64,000 bases of DNA, taken from positions 434,001 to 498,000 of the forward strand of contig OX579637.1 in NCBI GenBank assembly GCA_951230915.1, in the 5' to 3' direction. This stretch comes from Antitrichia curtipendula (Eukaryota > Streptophyta > Bryopsida > Hypnales > Leucodontaceae). Below, in pieces: positions 53,290 through 64,000 of the stretch. The translations under genes were made by a program, and so were the position numbers. Numbering within the stretch: position 1 is the first letter of the stretch; each line of letters begins with the position of its first letter. The notes under the pieces were generated by a model. The model saw nothing but the letters and a program-made list of their open reading frames with translations. It made no database searches and was not told the origin of the DNA.

Positions 53290-55486
53290 CTGTACTTTAT
53301 TATTCCACCCAGTCACATCAAGTGTCATAGAATTTCATTTTGAAAGTGACTTGAATAAATTTGTGTAAGTTTTAAACACGCTCTAGTATTTGAATGCACA
53401 AAAATATTTAATTTTCGTATGAAATTTAATACACATTCACGTGAATAAATGAAAATGGGAATTAAACCGGACCTGTACTTTAATATTCCACCCAGTCACA
53501 TCAAATGTCATAGAATTTCATTTTGAAATTGACTTGAATAAATTTGTGTAAGTTGTAAACACGCTCTAGTATTTGAATGCATAAAACTATTTAAATTTTG
53601 TGTAAAATTTAATGCACCCACACGCGCATAAAAGAAAATGCGAAGTAAACCGGACCTGTACTTTATTAATCCACCCAGTCACATCAAATGTCATAGAATT
53701 TCATTTTGAAAGTGACTTCAATAAATTTGTGTAAGTTGTAAACACGCTCTAGTATTTGAATGTACAAAAATATTTAACTTTTGTGTAAATATTAATGCAA
53801 CTACACTTGAACAAAAGCAAATGGGAATCAAAACCAGACCTATACTTTATTAATCCACCCTGTCACATCAAATGTCATAGAATTTCATTTTGAAATTGAC
53901 TTGAATAAATTTGTATAAGTTGAAAACACGCTCTAGTATTTGAATGCACAAAAATATTTAATTTTCGTATGAAATTTAATACACATTCACGTGAATAAAT
54001 GAAAATGGGAATTAAACCGGACCTGTACTTTATTAATCCACCCTGTCACATCAAATGTCATAGAATTTCATTTTGAAATTGACTTGAATAAATTTGTGTA
54101 AGTTGTAAACACGCTCTAGTATTTGAATGTACAAAAATATTTAACTTTTGTGTAAAAATTAATGCAACTACACTTGAACAAAAGCAAATGAAAATTAAAG
54201 CAGACTTGTTCTTTATTAATCCACCCTGTCACATCAAATGTCATAGAATATCATTTTGAAACTGACTTGAATAAATTTGTATAAGTTGAAAACACGCTCT
54301 AGTATTTGAATGCACAATAATATTTAATTTTCGTATGAAATTTAATACACATTCACGTGAATAAATGAAAATGGGAATTAAACCGGACCTGTACTTTATT
54401 ATTCCACCCAGTCACATCAAGTGTCATAGAATTTCATTTTGAAAGTGACTTGAATAAATTTGTGTAAGTTGTAAACACGTCTAGTATTTGAATGCACAAA
54501 AATATTTAATTTTCGTATGAAATTTAATACACATTCACGTGAATAAATGAAAATGGGAATTAAACCGGACCTGTACTTTAATATTCCACCCAGTCACATC
54601 AAATGTCATAGAATTTCATTTTGAAATTGACTTGAATAAATTTGTGTAAGTTGTAAACACGCTCTAGTATTTGAATGCATAAAACTATTTAAATTTTGTG
54701 TAAAATTTAATGCACCCACACGCGCATAAAAGAAAATGCGAAGTAAACCGGACCTGTACTTTATTAATCCACCCAGTCACATCAAATGTCATAGAATTTC
54801 ATTTTGAAAGTGACTTCAATAAATTTGTGTAAGTTGTAAACACGCTCTAGTATTTGAATGTACAAAAATATTTAACTTTTGTGTAAATATTAATGCAACT
54901 ACACTTGAACAAAAGCAAATGGGAATCAAAACCAGACCTATACTTTATTAATCCACCCTGTCACATCAAATGTCATAGAATTTCATTTTGAAATTGACTT
55001 GAATAAATTTGTATAAGTTGAAAACACGCTCTAGTATTTGAATGCACAAAAATATTTAATTTTCGTATGAAATTTAATACACATTCACGTGAATAAATGA
55101 AAATGGGAATTAAACCGGACCTGTACTTTATTAATCCACCCAGTCACATCAAATGTCATAGAATTTCATTTTGAAATTGACTTGAATAAATTTGTGTAAG
55201 TTGTAAACACGCTCTAGTATTTGAATGTACAAAATTATTTAACTTTTGTGTAAAAATTAATGCAACTACACTTGAACAAAAGCAAATGAGAATTAAAGCA
55301 GACTTGTACTTTATTAATCCACCCTGTCACATCAAATGTCATAGTATTTCATTTTGAAATTGACTTGAATAAATTTGTATAAGTTGAAAACACGCTCTAG
55401 TATTTGAATGCACAAAAATATTTAATTTTCGTATGAAATTTAATACACATTCACGTGAATAAATGAAAATGGGAATTAAACCGGAC
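53290..55486 (+). repeat. Tandem six-monomer duplication (1098 bp)
   Basis: R1 landmarks at 53579 and 54677 are 1098 bp apart. Both copies share TATTATTCC followed by ATCAAGTGTC, then the TTTAATATTCC monomer, R1, an R3 form with AAATATTAATG, and an R4 form. Differences include GTTTTAAACACGC in the first copy and a one-base deletion (CACGTCTAG) in the second. Confidence 0.7.
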
Positions 55487-55592
55487 CTGTACTTTATTAA
55501 TCCACCCAGGCACATCAAATGTCATAGAATTTCATTTTGAAATTGACTTGAATAAATTTGTGTAAGTTGTAAACACGCTCTAGTATTTGAAT

Positions 55593-56326
55593 GCATAAAA
55601 CTATTTAAATTTTGTGTAAAATTTAATGCACCCACACGCGCATAAAAGAAAATGCGAAGTAAACCGGACCTGTACTTTATTAATCCACCCAGTCACATCA
55701 AATGTCATAGAATTTCATTTTGAAATTGACTTGAATAAATTTGTATAAAATGTAAACACGCTCTAGTGTTTGAATGCACAAAAATATCTAATTTTCGTAT
55801 GAAATTTAATACACATCCACGAGAATAAATGAAAAATGGGGATTTAACCGGACCTGTACTTTATTAATCCACCCAGTCACATCAAATGTCATAGAATTTC
55901 ATTTTGAAAGTGACTTGAATAAATTTGTGTAAGTTGTAAACACGCTCTAGTATTTGAATGTACAAAAATATTTAACTTTTGTGTAAAGATTAATGCAACT
56001 ACACGTGAACAAAAGCAAATGGGAATCAAAACCAGACCTATACTTTATTAATCCACCCTGTCACATCAAATGTCATAGTATTTCATTTTGAAACTGACTT
56101 GAATAAATTTGTATAAGTTGAAAACACGCTCTAGTATTTGAATGCACAAAAATATTTAATTTTCGTATGAAATTTAATACACATTCACGTGAATAAATGA
56201 AAATGGGAATTAAACCGGACCTGTACTTTAATATTCCACCCAGTCACATCAAATGTCATAGAATTTCATTTTGAAATTGACTTGAATAAATTTCTGTAAG
56301 TTGTAAACACGCTCTAGTATTTGAAT
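55593..56326 (+). repeat. Four-monomer higher-order unit, 734 bp, copy a
   Basis: R1, R2, R3, R4 in order. The length is four times 183 plus two, because R2 and R3 each have one extra base. Confidence 0.8.
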
Positions 56327-57060
56327 GCATAAAACTATTTAAATTTTGTGTAAAATTTAATGCACCCACACGCGCATAAAAGAAAATGCGAAGTAAACCG
56401 GACCTGTACTTTATTAATCCACCCAGTCACATCAAATGTCATAGAATTTCATTTTGAAAGTGACTTGAATAAATTTGTATAAAATGTAAACACGCTCTAG
56501 TGTTTGAATGCACAAAAATATCTAATTTTCGTATGAAATTTAATACACATCCACGAGAATAAATGAAAAATGGGGATTTAACCGGACCTGTACTTTATTA
56601 ATCCACCCAGTCACATCAAATGTCATAGAATTTCATTTTGAAAGTGACTTGAATAAATTTGTGTAAGTTGTAAACACGCTCTAGTATTTGAATGTACAAA
56701 AATATTTAACTTTTGTGTAAAGATTAATGCAACTACACGTGAACAAAAGCAAATGGGAATCAAAACCAGACCTATACTTTATTAATCCACCCTGTCACAT
56801 CAAATGTCATAGAATATCATTTTGAAACTGACTTGAATAAATTTGTATAAGTTGAAAACACGCTCTAGTATTTGAATGCACAATAATATTTAATTTTCGT
56901 ATGAAATTTAATACACATTCACGTGAATAAATGAAAATGGGAATTAAACCGGGCCAGTACTTTATTAATCCACCCAGTCACATCAAATGTCATAGAATTT
57001 CATTTTGAAAGTGAATTCAATAAATTTGTGTAAGTTGTAAACACGCTCTAGTATTTGAAT
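56327..57060 (+). repeat. Four-monomer higher-order unit, 734 bp, copy b
   Basis: R1, R2, R3, R4 in the same order and exactly the same length as the previous unit. R4 here has the CAATAATATT variant. Confidence 0.8.
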
Positions 57061-57976
57061 GCATAAAACTATTTAAATTTTGTGTAAAATTTAATGCACC
57101 CACACGTGCATAAAAGAAAATGCGAAGTAAACCGGACCTGGACTTTATTAATCCACCCAGTCACATCAAATGTCATAGAATTTCATTTTGAAAGTGACTT
57201 GAATAAATTTGTATAAAATGTAAACACGCTCTAGTATTTGAATGCACAAAAATATCTAATTTTCGTATGAAATTTAATACACATCCACGTGAATAAATGA
57301 AAAATGGGGATATAACCGGACCTGTACTTTATTAATCCACCCAGTCACATCAAATGTCATAGAATTTCATTTTGAAAGTGACTTCAATAAATTTGTGTAA
57401 GTTGTAAACACGCTCTAGTATTTGAATGTACAAAAATATTTAACTTTTGTGTAAAGATTAATGCAACTACACGTAAACAAAAGCAAATGGGAATCAAAAC
57501 CAGACCTATACTTTATTAATCCACCCTGTCACATCAAATGTCATAGAATTTCATTTTGAAACTGACTTGAATAAATTTGTATAAGTTGAAAACACGCTCT
57601 AGTATTTGAATGCACAAAAATATTTAATTTTCGTATGAAATTTAATACACATTCACGTGAATAAATGAAAATGGGAATTAAACCGGACCTGTACTTTATT
57701 AATCCACCCAGTCACATCAAATGTCATAGAATTTCATTTTGAAATTGACTTGAATAAATTTGTGTAAGTTGTAAACACGTCTAGTATTTGAATGCACAAA
57801 AATATTTAATTTTCGTATGAAATTTAATACACATTCATGTGAATAAATGAAAATGGGAATTAAACCGGGCCAGTACTTTATTAATCCACCCAGTCACATC
57901 AAATGTCATAGAATTTCATTTTGAAAGTGAATTCAATAAATTTGTGTAAGTTGTAAACACGCTCTAGTATTTGAAT
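57061..57976 (+). repeat. Five-monomer form of the higher-order unit, 916 bp, copy c
   Basis: R1 (with CACACGTGC), R2, R3 (with CACGTAAAC), R4 and one extra T1-like monomer that has lost one base (CACGTCTAG near 57776). The 916-bp length is explained by +1, +1 and -1. Confidence 0.8.
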
Positions 57977-58710
57977 GCATAAAACTATTTAAATTTTGTG
58001 TAAAATTTAATGCACCCACACGTGCATAAAAGAAAATGCGAAGTAAACCGGACCTGGACTTTATTAATCCACCCAGTCACATCAAATGTCATAGAATTTC
58101 ATTTTGAAAGTGACTTGAATAAATTTGTATAAAATGTAAACACGCTCTAGTATTTGAATGCACAAAAATATTTAATTATCGTATGAAATTTAATAGACAT
58201 CCACAAGAATAAATGAAAAATGGGGATTTAACCGGACCTGTACTTTATTAATCCACCCAGTCACATCAAATGTCATAGAATTTCATTTTGAAAGTGACTT
58301 GAATAAATTTGTGTAAGTTGTAAACACGCTCTAGTATTTGAATGTACAAAAATATTTAACTTTTGTGTAAAGATTAATGCAACTACACGTGAACAAAAGC
58401 AAATGGGAATCAAAACCAGACCTATACTTTATTAATCCACCCTGTCACATCAAATGTCATAGAATTTCATTTTGAAACTGACTTGAATAAATTTGTATAA
58501 GTTGAAAACACGCTCTAGTATTTGAATGCACAAAAATATTTAATTTTCGTATGAAATTTAATACACATTCACGTGAATAAATGAAAATGGGAATTAAACC
58601 GGACCTGTACTTTAATATTCCACCCAGTCACATCAAATGTCATAGAATTTCATTTTGAAATTGACTTGAATAAATTTGTGTAAGTTGTAAACACGCTCTA
58701 GTATTTGAAT
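57977..58710 (+). repeat. Four-monomer higher-order unit, 734 bp, copy d
   Basis: R1 (CACACGTGC form), R2 with private changes (AATTATCG, AATAGACATCC, CCACAAGAA), R3, R4. The next unit begins after a TTTAATATTCC monomer junction. Confidence 0.78.
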
Positions 58711-59626
58711 GCATAAAACTATTTAAATTTTGTGTAAAATTTAATGCACCCACACGCGCATAAAAGAAAATGCGAAGTAAACCGGACCTGTACTTTATTA
58801 ATCCACCCAGTCACATCAAATGTCATAGAATTTCATTTTGAAAGTGACTTGAATAAATTTGTATAAGTTGTAAACACGCTCTAGTGTTTGAATGCACAAA
58901 AATATCTAATTTTCGTATGAAATTTAATACACATCCACGAGAATAAATGAAAAATGGGGATTTAACCGGACCTGTACTTTATTAATCCACCCAGTCACAT
59001 CAAATGTCATAGAATTTCATTTTGAAAGTGACTTCAATAAATTTGTGTAAGTTGTAAACACGCTCTAGTATTTGAATGTACAAAAATATTTAACTTTTGT
59101 CTAAAGATTAATGCAACTACACGTGAACAAAAGCAAATGGGAATCAAAACCAGACCTATACTTTATTAATCCACCCTGTCACATCAAATGTCATAGAATA
59201 TCATTTTGAAACTGACTTGAATAAATTTGTATAAGTTGAAAACACGCTCTAGTATTTGAATGCACAATAATATTTAATTTTCGTATGAAATTTAATACAC
59301 ATTCACGTGAATAAATGAAAATGGGAATTAAACCGGACCTGTACTTTATTAATCCACCGAGTCACATCAAATGTCATAGAATTTCATTTTGAAATTGACT
59401 TGAATAAATTTGTGTAAGTTGTAAACACGTCTAGTATTTGAATGCACAAAAATATTTAATTTTCGTATGAAATTTAATACACATTCATGTGAATAAATGA
59501 AAATGGGAATTAAACCGGGCCAGTACTTTATTAATCCACCCAGTCACATCAAATGTCATAGAATTTCATTTTGAAAGTGAATTCAATAAATTTGTGTAAG
59601 TTGTAAACACGCTCTAGTATTTGAAT
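58711..59626 (+). repeat. Five-monomer form of the higher-order unit, 916 bp, copy e
   Basis: R1 (CACACGCGC form), R2, R3, R4 and the extra monomer with CACGTCTAG near 59427. It has the same structure as copy c, so the extra monomer is a shared inherited feature of the five-monomer form. The same one-base deletion is seen near 50449 and 54474. Confidence 0.78.
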
Positions 59627-60189
59627 GCATAAAACTATTTAAATTTTGTGTAAAATTTAATGCACCCACACGTGCATAAAAGAAAATGCGAAGTAAACCG
59701 GACCTGGACTTTATTAATCCACCCAGTCACATCAAATGTCATAGAATTTCATTTTGAAAGTGACTTGAATAAATTTGTATAAAATGTAAACACGCTCTAG
59801 TATTTGAATGCACAAAAATATCTAATTTTCGTATGAAATTTAATACACATCCACGTGAATAAATGAAAATGGGAATTAAACCGGACCTTTACTTTATTAA
59901 TCCACCCAGTCACATCAAATGTCATAGAATTTCATTTTGAAAGTGACTTCAATAAATTTGTGTAAGTTGTAAACACGGTCTAGTATTTGAATGTACAAAA
60001 ATATTTAATTTTTGTGTAAAGATTAATGCAACTACACGTGAACAAAAGCAAATGGGAATCAAAACCAGACCTATACTTTATTAATCCACCCTGTCACATC
60101 AAATGTCATAGAATATCATTTTGAAACTGACTTGAATAAATTTGTATAAGTTGAAAACACGCTCTAGTATTTGAATGCACAAAAATATT

Positions 60190-63100
60190 TAATTTTCGTA
60201 TGAAATTTAATACACATTCACGTGAATAAATGAAAATGGGAATTAAACCGGACCTGTACTTTATTAATCCACCCAGTCACATCAAATGTCATAGAATTTC
60301 ATTTTGAGAGTGACTTGAGTAAATTTGCATAAGTTGTAAACACGCTCTAGTATTTGAATGCACAAAAATATTTAATTTTCGTATGAAATTTAATACACAT
60401 TCACGTGAATAAATGAAAATGGGAATTAAACCGGACCTGTACTTTATTAATCCACCCAGTCACATCAAATGTCATAGAATTTCATTTTGAAAGTGACTTG
60501 AATAAATTTGTATAAGTTGTAAACACGCTCTAGTATTTGAATGCACAAAAATATTTAATTTTCGTATGAAATTTAATACACATTCACGTGAATAAATGAA
60601 AATGGGAATTAAACCGGACCTGTACTTTATTAATCCACCCAATCACATCAAATGTCAGAGAATTTCATTTTGAAATTGACTTGAATAAATTTGTATAAGT
60701 TGTAAACACGCTCTAGTATTTGAATGCACAAAAATATTTAATTTTCGTATGAAATTTAATACACATTCACGTGAATAAATGAAAATGGGAATTAAACCGG
60801 ACCTGTACTTTATTAATCCACCCAGTCACATCAAATGTCATAGAATTTCATTTTGAAAGTGACTTGAATAAATTTGTATAAGTTGAAATCACGCTCTAGT
60901 ATTTGAATGCACAAAAATATTTAAATTTTCGTATGAAATTTAATACACATTCACGTGAATAAATGAAAATGGGAATTAAACCGGACCTATACTTTATTAA
61001 TCCACCTAGTCACATCAAATGTCATAGAATTTCATTTTGAAATTGACTTGAATAAATTTGTATAAGTTGTAAACACGCTCTAGTATTTGAATGCACAAAA
61101 ATATTTAATTTTCGTATGAAATTTAATACACATTCACGTGAATAAATGAAAATGGGAATTAAACCGGACCTGTACTTTATTAATCCACCCAGTCACATCA
61201 AATGTCATAGAATTTCATTTTGAAATTGACTTGAATAAATTTGTATAAGTTGTAAACACGCTCTAGTATTTGAATGCACAAAAATATTTAATTATCGTAT
61301 GAAATTTAATACACATGCACGTGAATAAATGAAAAATGGGGATTTAACCGGACCTGTACTTTATTAATCCACCCAGTCACATCAAATGTCATAGAATTTC
61401 ATTTTGAAAGTGACTTCAATAAATTTGTGTAAGTTGTAAACACGCTCTAGTATTTGAATGTACAAAAATATTTAATTTTTGTGTAAAGATTAATGCAACT
61501 ACACGTGAACAAAAGCAAATGGGAATCAAAACCAGACCTATACTTTATTAATCCACCCTGTCACATCAAATGTCATAGAATATCATTTTGAAACTGACTT
61601 GAATAAATTTGTATAAGTTGAAAACACGCTCTAGTATTTGAATGCACAAAAATATTTAATTTTCGTATGAAATTTAATACACATTCACGTGAATAAATGA
61701 AAATGGGAATTAAACCGGACCTGTACTTTATTATTCCACCCAGTCACATCAAATGTCATAGAATTTCATTTTGAAATTGACTTGAATAAATTTGTATAAG
61801 TTGTAAACACGCTCTAGTATTTGAATGCACAAAAATATTTAATTTTCGTATGAAATTTAATACACATCCACGTGAATAAATGAAAATGGGAATTAAACCG
61901 GACCTGTACTTTATTATTCCACCCAGTCACATCAAATGTCATAGAATTTCATTTTGAAATTGACTTGAATAAATTTGTATAAGTTGTAAACACGCTCTAG
62001 TATTTGAATGCACAAAAATATTTAATTTTCGTATGAAATTTAATACACATCCACGTGAATAAATGAAAATGGGAATTAAACCGGACCTGTACTTTATTAA
62101 TCCACCCAGTCACATCAAATGTCATAGAATTTCATTTTGAGAGTGACTTGAGTAAATTTGCATAAGTTGTAAACACGCTCTAGTATTTGAATGCACAAAA
62201 ATATTTAATTTTCGTATGAAATTTAATACACATTCACGTGAATAAATGAAAATGGGAATTAAACCGGACCTGTACTTTATTAATCCACCCAGTCACATCA
62301 AATGTCATAGAATTTCATTTTGAAAGTGACTTGAATAAATTTGTATAAGTTGTAAACACGCTCTAGTATTTGAATGCACAAAAATATTTAATTTTCGTAT
62401 GAAATTTAATACACATTCACGTGAATAAATGAAAATGGGAATTAAACCGGACCTGTACTTTATTAATCCACCCAATCACATCAAATGTCATAGAATTTCA
62501 TTTTGAAATTGACTTGAATAAATTTGTATAAGTTGTAAACACGCTCTAGTATTTGAATGCACAAAAATATTAAATTTTCGTATGAAATTTAATACACATT
62601 CACGTGAATAAATGAAAATGGGAATTAAACCGGACCTATACTTTATTAATCCACCTAGTCACATCAAATGTCATAGAATTTCATTTTGAAATTGACTTGA
62701 ATAAATTTGTATAAGTTGTAAACACGCTCTAGTATTTGAATGCACAAAAATATTTAATTTTCGTATGAAATTTAATACACATTCACGTGAATAAAAGAAA
62801 ATGGGAATTAAACCGGACCTGTACTTTATTAATCCACCCAGTCACATCAAATGTCATAGAATTTCATTTTGAAATTGACTTGAATAAATTTGTATAAGTT
62901 GTAAACACGCTCTAGTATTTGAATGCACAAAAATATTTAATTTTCGTATGAAATTTAATACACATCCACGTGAATAAATGAAAATGGGAATTAAACCGGA
63001 CCTGTACTTTATTATTCCACCCAGTCACATCAAATGTCATAGAATTTCATTTTGAAATTGACTTGAATAAATTTGTATAAGTTGTAAACACGCTCTAGTA

Positions 63101-64000
63101 TTTGAATGCACAAAAATATTTAATTTTCGTATGAAATTTAATACACATTCACGTGAATAAATGAAAATGGGAATTAAACCGGACCTATACTTTATTAATC
63201 CACCTAGTCACATCAAATGTCATAGAATTTCATTTTGAAATTGACTTGAATAAATTTGTATAAGTTGTAAACACGCTCTAGTATTTGAATGCACAAAAAT
63301 ATTTAATTTTCGTATGAAATTTAATACACATTCACGTGAATAAAAGAAAATGGGAATTAAACCGGACCTGTACTTTATTAATCCACCCAGTCACATCAAA
63401 TGTCATAGAATTTCATTTTGAAATTGACTTGAATAAATTTGTATAAGTTGTAAACACGCTCTAGTATTTGAATGCACAAAAATATTTAATTTTCGTATGA
63501 AATTTAATACACATCCACGTGAATAAATGAAAATGGGAATTAAACCGGACCTGTACTTTATTATTCCACCCAGTCACATCAAATGTCATAGAATTTCATT
63601 TTGAAATTGACTTGAATAAATTTGTATAAGTTGTAAACACGCTCTAGTATTTGAATGCACAAAAATATTTAATTTTCGTATGAAATTTAATACACATCCA
63701 CGTGAATAAATGAAAATGGGAATTAAACCGGACCTGTACTTTATTAATCCACCCAGTCACATCAAATGTCATAGAATTTCATTTTGAGAGTGACTTGAGT
63801 AAATTTGCATAAGTTGTAAACACGCTCTAGTATTTGAATGCACAAAAATATTTAATTTTTGTATGAAATTTAATACACATTCACGTGAATAAATGAAAAT
63901 GGGAATTAAACCGGACCTGTACTTTATTAATCCACCCAGTCACATCAAATGTCATAGAATTTCATTTTGAAAGTGACTTGAATAAATTTGTATAAGTTGT
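60190..64000 (+). repeat. Satellite array, nearly uniform T1 domain, continues past the window
   Basis: About 21 monomers, almost all T1 with GTATAAG. The exceptions are one R3/R4 pair near 61390-61720 and copies of the GAGAGTGACTTGAG variant (60306, 62139, 63786). The TATTATTCC mark recurs at 61728, 61911, 63009 and 63558, spaced at 1, 6 and 3 monomers exactly. CACCTAGTCAC with ACCTATACT also recurs. The array is cut by the right edge of the window. Confidence 0.93.

Larger units (their letters stand above)
46190..60190 (+). repeat. Satellite array, second domain with a four-monomer higher-order cassette
   Basis: About 76 monomers with classes absent from the core. R1 has GCATAAAACTATTTAAATTT and ATGCGAAGTAAACC. 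R2 has TATAAAATGTAAAC, ATATCTAATTTTC and an AAAAATGGGGAT tail (184 bp). R3 has CTTCAATAAATTTGTG or CTTGAATAAATTTGTG, GCAACTACACGTGAAC and AATCAAAACCAGACCTATAC (184 bp). R4 has GAAACTGAC and GTTGAAAACAC. In the best-ordered part they follow R1-R2-R3-R4 with or without one extra T1-like monomer. Core-type T4/T5 monomers are interleaved up to about 55300. Confidence 0.92.

Noticed and set aside
7961..64000. CRISPR-like array
   Set aside because: Repeats are 183 bp with no unique spacers. Every base belongs to the monomer, and there are no cas genes. This is a eukaryotic satellite.
7961..64000. CENP-B box in the monomer
   Set aside because: TTCGTATGA in T1 resembles the first half of the consensus (TTCG then A four bases later), but the required CGGG is replaced by an AATTT-type stretch. 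It is absent from T2-T5, so I do not call a box.
2585..64000. Inverted segments or other mobile elements inside the satellite
   Set aside because: Scanning landmarks showed only + orientation and 181-184-bp steps apart from the half monomer and the single TTAA element; nothing else interrupts the array.

Overview
The window is eukaryotic nuclear DNA dominated by one satellite. From about position 2585 to the right end (roughly 61 kb, running off the window) it is a head-to-tail tandem array of a 183-bp, AT-rich monomer (about 28% G+C by hand count of a common monomer). That is on the order of 330 copies, all in the same orientation. The monomer length, AT richness, array size and higher-order organisation suggest centromeric or pericentromeric heterochromatin of an animal, perhaps an arthropod. 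The species assignment is inference only; I do not recognise the satellite.

Layout. (1) Positions 1-1079 hold a single + strand reading frame, open from the left edge to a TGA and broken by two in-frame TAG codons; it looks like the decayed 3' part of a mobile-element or unknown protein gene. (2) Positions 1080-2230 are moderately GC-rich noncoding DNA. Like the frame before it, it is strongly enriched in CCGGA and carries small palindromes. (3) Positions 2231-2584 are unassigned AT-rich DNA. (4) Positions 2585-7960 are the diverged left margin of the satellite. It holds one 920-bp non-autonomous DNA transposon in a TTAA target (4516-5435) and one half-length monomer. (5) Positions about 7961-46190 are the homogenised core, built from a few monomer classes in a non-random order with many multi-monomer duplications. 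(6) Positions about 46190-60190 are a second domain built round a four-monomer higher-order cassette of 734 bp. (7) Positions about 60190-64000 are a nearly uniform domain of one class with very recent 3- and 6-monomer duplications.

No functional protein gene, RNA gene or CRISPR array is supported. The interest lies in the array: its monomer order, private single-base markers that trace duplications at exact multiples of 183 bp, class-specific presence of a CACGTG palindrome, and the sharp change of higher-order organisation along the array. All monomer typing was done by eye and should be redone computationally.
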